A stretch of 9,701 nucleotides of DNA from the NCBI GenBank assembly GCA_013619005.1, contig JABXKY010000345.1, positions 1-9,701 on the forward strand, read 5' to 3'. A program made the translations under genes and the position numbers. The stretch is from Candidatus Bathyarchaeota archaeon. GTDB lineage: Archaea; Thermoproteota; Bathyarchaeia; TCS64. Shown here one piece after another: positions 6,808 to 9,701 of this stretch (within the stretch, counting starts at the first letter, position 1; the number at the start of each line of letters is the position of its first letter). The notes beneath the pieces are model-generated. The model did no database searches, was not told the origin of the DNA, and was given only the letters and a program-made list of their open reading frames with translations.

Positions 6808-8025
6808 TTACTCACCTCTGACTCCTATGTAGCTCATTAATTTCTCCACTTTGCCTGTCTTCTTTGCCTTGAGTAGACCATCGAATGCTTCCCTTATCAT
6901 TGCGGGCGATACGTCCTTTCCTCCTAACCCGACGACATAGTTTACCAGCAGTGGCTTATCCTTGTCGTGGTAGTAGGCTGTCATTATCTCTTCCATGAGT
7001 GGGCTCGCGGGTGCACCGAAACTGATGCATTTTTCCATGACGCCCAGAGCCGGAACATTTCCAACAGCCTTCTTGATGTACTCCGAGGGGAATGGTCTGA
7101 ACAGTCTAAGCTTGACCATTCCTGCCTTGACGCCCTCCTCTCTCAGCTCTTTAACTACGTGTCTTATAGTGCCAACCATTGAGCCCATTCCAATGAGGGC
7201 AACCTCTGCGTCCTCCATCCGGTATGGCTCAACATAGTCATATTTACGTCCGCTGAGGCCCTCCCATTCGTCATCGATATCCTTGATATGATCAAGGGCA
7301 TCGTTCATTGCTTCAACTTGGTGCATCTTGTGCTCAAAGTAAAAGTCCTGAAGGTCCAGTGGACCCATCGTCAACGGCATGTCTGGGTTGAGCCTTAGTT
7401 CTCCCTTGCCAAGGTGTCCCTCGACCTCGATGAATGGCCTCTCGCCGACAAACTCTTTCACGGCTTGGTCTGGTAGGGTGTTTACGTTCTCCATCGTGTG
7501 GCTTAGCGTGAATCCGTCCAGGCAGATCATGACGGGCAACTGAATTTTCAAGTGCTCCGCGATTCTCCATGCCTGGATTGATGCATCGTAGACCTCCTGT
7601 GCGTTCTCACAGTATATCTGAATCCATCCTGTGTCCCTTGCTCCCATTCCGTCGCTGTGATCGTTGTGGATGTTGATGGGTCCGCTCAACGCCCTGTTGG
7701 CCAGAGCCATTACGATTGGCAGTCTTAGGCTTGATGCGATGTAAAGAATCTCCCACATTAATGCGAGTCCGGCTGAGGCTGTCGCAGTGAAAGCCCTTGC
7801 GCCTGCGGCTGATGCTCCTACGCTGCAGCTCATTGCGCTGTGCTCTGATTCCACCGCGACAAATTCCGTGTCAACCTCGCCGTCTGCGACGTACTCGCTG
7901 TACCTCTCTACGATGATTGTCTGTGGTGTGATGGGGTAAGCAGCTACAACATCAGGGTTTACCTGCTTTGTGGCGTAAGCGACCGCCTCGTCCCCGTTTA
8001 GTCCCTGTAATTCCTGTTTTACCAT
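6808..8025 (-). CDS. porA: Pyruvate:ferredoxin oxidoreductase, alpha subunit PorA
   Basis: PorA (405 residues from ATG 8025) pairs with PorB to form the TPP-binding active site and holds the CoA-binding domain. Visible hallmarks are GDEAVAYATKQVNPDVVAAYPITPQT near the N-terminus, VESEHSAMSCSVGASAAGARAFTATASAGLALM (the pyrimidine-binding domain glutamate region), MALANRALSGPINIHNDHSD, and the C-terminal Rossmann-like domain beginning at DAEVALIGMGSMVGTIRHVVKELREEGVKAGMVKLRLFRPFP. The start ATG shares its first base with the porD stop (TAATG) and has GGTGAG 6 nt upstream, pointing to coupled translation. An upstream in-frame ATG at 8049 would lie within porD and is not favoured. Length and domain order are normal for archaeal PorA. 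Confidence 0.93.
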   Translation of the reverse strand: MVKQELQGLNGDEAVAYATKQVNPDVVAAYPITPQTIIVERYSEYVADGEVDTEFVAVESEHSAMSCSVGASAAGARAFTATASAGLALMWEILYIASSLRLPIVMALANRALSGPINIHNDHSDGMGARDTGWIQIYCENAQEVYDASIQAWRIAEHLKIQLPVMICLDGFTLSHTMENVNTLPDQAVKEFVGERPFIEVEGHLGKGELRLNPDMPLTMGPLDLQDFYFEHKMHQVEAMNDALDHIKDIDDEWEGLSGRKYDYVEPYRMEDAEVALIGMGSMVGTIRHVVKELREEGVKAGMVKLRLFRPFPSEYIKKAVGNVPALGVMEKCISFGAPASPLMEEIMTAYYHDKDKPLLVNYVVGLGGKDVSPAMIREAFDGLLKAKKTGKVEKLMSYIGVRGE

Positions 8026-8294
8026 TACTTTCTCACCATCTCGATACACTTAACTGGGCACTCTTTTGCGCAGATGCCACATCCTTTGCAGTACTCGAGG
8101 TCCACCTCAGTGTATCCATCTTCCCTCATGAGAATGGCTCCCTCTGGGCAAAAGAAATGACAGAATGTGCATTTTGTGCACCTGCTATGGTCGATCTTTG
8201 GCGCGTCTACTCCCCAATCGCCGGTCTTGTAGTCCATGCTGGACTTGTAGCTGACGGCTCCCTTGGGAAGATCCTGCCAGTCTCGTTTACTCAT
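8025..8294 (-). CDS. porD: Pyruvate:ferredoxin oxidoreductase, delta subunit PorD (2[4Fe-4S] ferredoxin)
   Basis: PorD (89 residues) is the ferredoxin-like subunit that passes electrons from the PorB cluster to external ferredoxin. It carries two classical cluster motifs, CTKCTFCHFFCP (about 39-50) and CKGCGICAKECP (about 69-80), each CxxCxxCxxxCP. The N-terminal 35 residues, with the WGVDAPKIDHSR stretch, are typical of the delta subunit. The ATG at 8294 overlaps the porG TGA by 4 nt (ATGA), and its stop overlaps the porA start by 1 nt, consistent with a single polycistronic, translationally coupled operon. All eight cysteines are present. The protein should be cytosolic. Confidence 0.94.
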   Translation of the reverse strand: MSKRDWQDLPKGAVSYKSSMDYKTGDWGVDAPKIDHSRCTKCTFCHFFCPEGAILMREDGYTEVDLEYCKGCGICAKECPVKCIEMVRK

Positions 8295-8850
8295 CCTTGC
8301 TTTACCTCCTCGTACGCCTTCCTAACAAGCTCGGCGTTTAGCTCACTGATCTTTCCATCGAACCTTGCCTTGACGACCTCGACCATACTGTCCAGCTTGA
8401 CGACTCCAGTCGCCTTGACGACTGAACCGAGCATCGCGGTGTTCGTGATAGGCCTACCCAGCACGTCTATCGCAAGCGTGGTGGCGTCTACTGTCCACGT
8501 CTCGACTCCATCAAGTCCGAGGATTCTGAGAACATGGTCACCTGTCTTGTCCGTGTTCACAATGAGCTTCGTGTCTTTCTGGATACCGTCCGCCACGGCT
8601 GGCCCGAGGAGGGTGGGATCTAGTACGACAACAACGTCTGGCTCGTAGATGCTTGAATGATTTGAATCTGCTCGTCACTGATTCGCGTGAACGCCGTGAT
8701 GGGCGCCCCAGCGCGCTCGGGTCCGAATGCAGGGAAACTTTGAATATTCTTTTCCTCATTCAATCCTGCTTGAGCGAGAAGAAGTGAGGCTGTCCAGGCT
8801 CCCTGGCCGCCTCGGCCGTGGAACCGAACCTCAAATATATTAGTGGTCAA
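8291..8850 (-). pseudogene. porG: Pyruvate:ferredoxin oxidoreductase, gamma subunit PorG, split by a frameshift
   Basis: PorG is the gamma subunit that stabilises the oxidoreductase complex. Two adjoining reverse frames encode the two halves. The first starts at TTG 8850 (GGAGGT 8 nt upstream), reads [46 protein letters not shown], and stops at 8620. The second picks up the family sequence at [23 protein letters not shown] (from plus position 8650 down) and runs to the stop at 8291. The second frame is closed upstream by a stop at 8675-8677, so the shift lies between 8620 and 8674, most likely at 8648-8656. The whole span is 560 nt; adding one base gives 561 nt and 186 residues, the normal PorG length. 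One extra A in CAAGC would yield QSIYEPD, close to the usual family text. A sequencing indel is more likely than real gene loss, because the rest of the operon is intact. Confidence 0.88.
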
Positions 8851-8858
8851 CCGGTTGA
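8847..8858. promoter_or_regulatory. 12-nt perfect palindrome spanning the porG start codon
   Basis: TCAACCGGTTGA is its own reverse complement and covers the porG TTG and the spacer between it and the GGAGGT Shine-Dalgarno (8859-8864). It could be a protein-binding site over the translation start or chance. It is too tight for a stable simple hairpin, because the loop would lie in the CCGG core. Confidence 0.3.
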
Positions 8859-8879
8859 ACCTCCAACTAAGTAATAGAA

Positions 8880-8896
8880 AGAGGTTTAAAACCTCT
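8880..8896. promoter_or_regulatory. 17-nt palindrome over the probable por operon TATA box
   Basis: AGAGGTTT-A-AAACCTCT has 8-nt exact inverted arms around a single base. Read on the minus strand, its centre TTTTAAAC is a plausible archaeal TATA box about 20-25 bp before an expected transcription start near 8865, just upstream of the porG Shine-Dalgarno. A palindrome overlapping the TATA box would suit a repressor site. The alternative is part of the pyrF termination region, since it lies just past the T8 tract. Confidence 0.4.
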
Positions 8897-8901
8897 ATGG
8901 T

Positions 8902-8909
8902 AAAAAAAA
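8902..8909 (-). terminator. T8 terminator after pyrF
   Basis: On the minus strand the pyrF TAG stop (8912-8910) is followed immediately by eight T residues. Such U-rich tracts are intrinsic terminators for archaeal RNA polymerase, so pyrF and the por operon are probably separate transcription units although they share a strand and are only 59 bp apart. Confidence 0.6.
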
Positions 8910-9701
8910 CTATAATCGTTTCTGAATTACATTCAACTCATCGCGCTTTTTCTTCGCCATCTGACCACTAGCCTCAGCGTAGTTTTCCCACGCGACTCCC
9001 ATGGTCTCGTACGCGAAATTAATGCCGCGAGACGATGATACAATCAGACCCTCCCCGTTTCCGTTGGTACCGTATCTCAGCGCGGTCTCTGGGTCACCAC
9101 CCTGGGCGCCAAGCCCAGGTGAGAGAATCAATGTCTCTTCGCCAATGATGTCCCTAATATCCCTGAGCTCCTCGCTCGCAGTACAACCGACGACGTACCC
9201 GTTGCTACCGTGGTTGAAAGCGTCCCTAGCAAGCCGTTTATAGAACTCTTCCCCGTCCATTTCTCTACTCTGGTAGTCATGGGTCCCAGGGTTGCTCATC
9301 CTGCATAACGCGAAGATCCCCTTCTGCTTCTCCTCGCTCCACCTGTAAACGGAGTCCACCCCGTTCTCGTACCCCGGGAACGGGCTGAAAGTCACGGCGT
9401 CATACCCAAGCCTATCAATCCAGTAGAGTCCAGCGTCCATGGTGCTCCCTATATCGCTCAGCTTGATATCTAACAAGGCCAGGCTGTTGCCCTCATGGAT
9501 CTTGTCCGCTATCTCCCTTAACCCCTCGTACCCAAGCGCATAGACAAGGAACTGGGCGTTAGGCTTGATCACGGGCGCGTACGGGGCCACCGCCTCGATG
9601 ACGTTGAGGCAGAACTCCTTCAATCCCTCCGATTCACCCTTCTCATCGAGGAGCCCCTGAGGCACCGTGTACCTTTCCCTCATATCCTCGGTCGCCGGGT
9701 C
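8910..9701 (-). CDS. pyrF: Orotidine 5'-phosphate decarboxylase, type 2 (5' end cut by window edge)
   Basis: PyrF converts OMP to UMP, the last step of de novo pyrimidine synthesis. The catalytic array DxKxxD is seen as [13 protein letters not shown]. The next blocks, [45 protein letters not shown] and [15 protein letters not shown], are those of the longer type-2 (PyrF/TIGR02127-like) subfamily. An ATG at 9683 exists, but the frame stays open to 9701 and reads DPATED ahead of it, which resembles the family's GLDP N-terminal strand. The true start is therefore beyond the right edge, and perhaps a few dozen residues are missing. 257 residues follow that internal ATG. The C-terminal tail is lysine-rich ([17 protein letters not shown]). 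The gene ends in a T8 tract just upstream of the por operon. Confidence 0.93.
   Translation of the reverse strand, partial: DPATEDMRERYTVPQGLLDEKGESEGLKEFCLNVIEAVAPYAPVIKPNAQFLVYALGYEGLREIADKIHEGNSLALLDIKLSDIGSTMDAGLYWIDRLGYDAVTFSPFPGYENGVDSVYRWSEEKQKGIFALCRMSNPGTHDYQSREMDGEEFYKRLARDAFNHGSNGYVVGCTASEELRDIRDIIGEETLILSPGLGAQGGDPETALRYGTNGNGEGLIVSSSRGINFAYETMGVAWENYAEASGQMAKKKRDELNVIQKRL

Noticed and set aside
6808..6815. GTG at 6815 as the porB start
   Set aside because: The ATG at 6806 has a better-spaced GAGGTG and sits directly after the porA stop.
7968..8648. Rightward 226-codon open frame over porA, porD and porG
   Set aside because: It is antisense to three recognisable por genes and its translation lacks any domain pattern.
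8645..8660. Programmed ribosomal frameshift signal in porG
   Set aside because: No X-XXY-YYZ slippery heptamer is visible at the junction and no strong downstream stem was found by eye. An indel is simpler.
9681..9683. ATG at 9683 as the pyrF start
   Set aside because: The frame remains open to the window edge and the upstream residues DPATED fit the family's N-terminal GLDP strand, so the gene is cut rather than starting here.

Overview
The window looks like a chromosomal segment of an archaeon. The main clues are an archaeal-length RtcB RNA ligase, a four-subunit pyruvate:ferredoxin oxidoreductase operon in gamma-delta-alpha-beta order, an HVO_A0114-type winged-helix protein, heavy use of AGG/AGA and ATA codons, and mixed translation initiation (some starts with strong Shine-Dalgarno motifs, others with only a TATA-like element at leaderless distance). 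I cannot fix the lineage. An uncultured euryarchaeal or Thermoplasmatota-like organism is a guess only. No tRNA, rRNA, CRISPR array, transposase or integrase is visible.

Left part (1-1893): rtcB runs leftward and leaves the window about 26 codons before its expected end. Its start faces a winged-helix regulator across a 51-bp divergent promoter region, which carries a perfect 16-nt inverted repeat just before the regulator's ATG.

Centre (1940-4757): a YtcJ-type metal-dependent amidohydrolase (rightward) and a nitrilase-superfamily amidase (leftward) converge with only 7 bp between their stop codons. Both probably cleave amide or related C-N bonds, but no substrate can be read from the sequence. 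A 198-bp non-coding gap follows.

Repair genes (4758-5832): msrA (methionine sulfoxide reductase, leftward) diverges from a small pyrimidine-dimer DNA glycosylase (rightward). Together they suggest exposure to oxidative and UV damage.

Right part (5829-9701): a leftward porG-porD-porA-porB operon with overlapping or nearly abutting start/stop codons encodes 2-oxoacid (probably pyruvate):ferredoxin oxidoreductase, linking pyruvate to acetyl-CoA, CO2 and reduced ferredoxin. As given, porG is split by a single-base frameshift near 8650. Upstream on the same strand lies pyrF, a type-2 orotidine 5'-phosphate decarboxylase whose N-terminus is cut by the right edge. It ends in a T8 tract, followed by a palindrome-rich promoter region for the por operon.

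Most of the window is ordinary housekeeping content and I see no convincing new defence or mobile system. The items most worth checking are the porG frameshift, the palindromes in the two promoter regions, and the altered metal-site motifs of the amidohydrolase.
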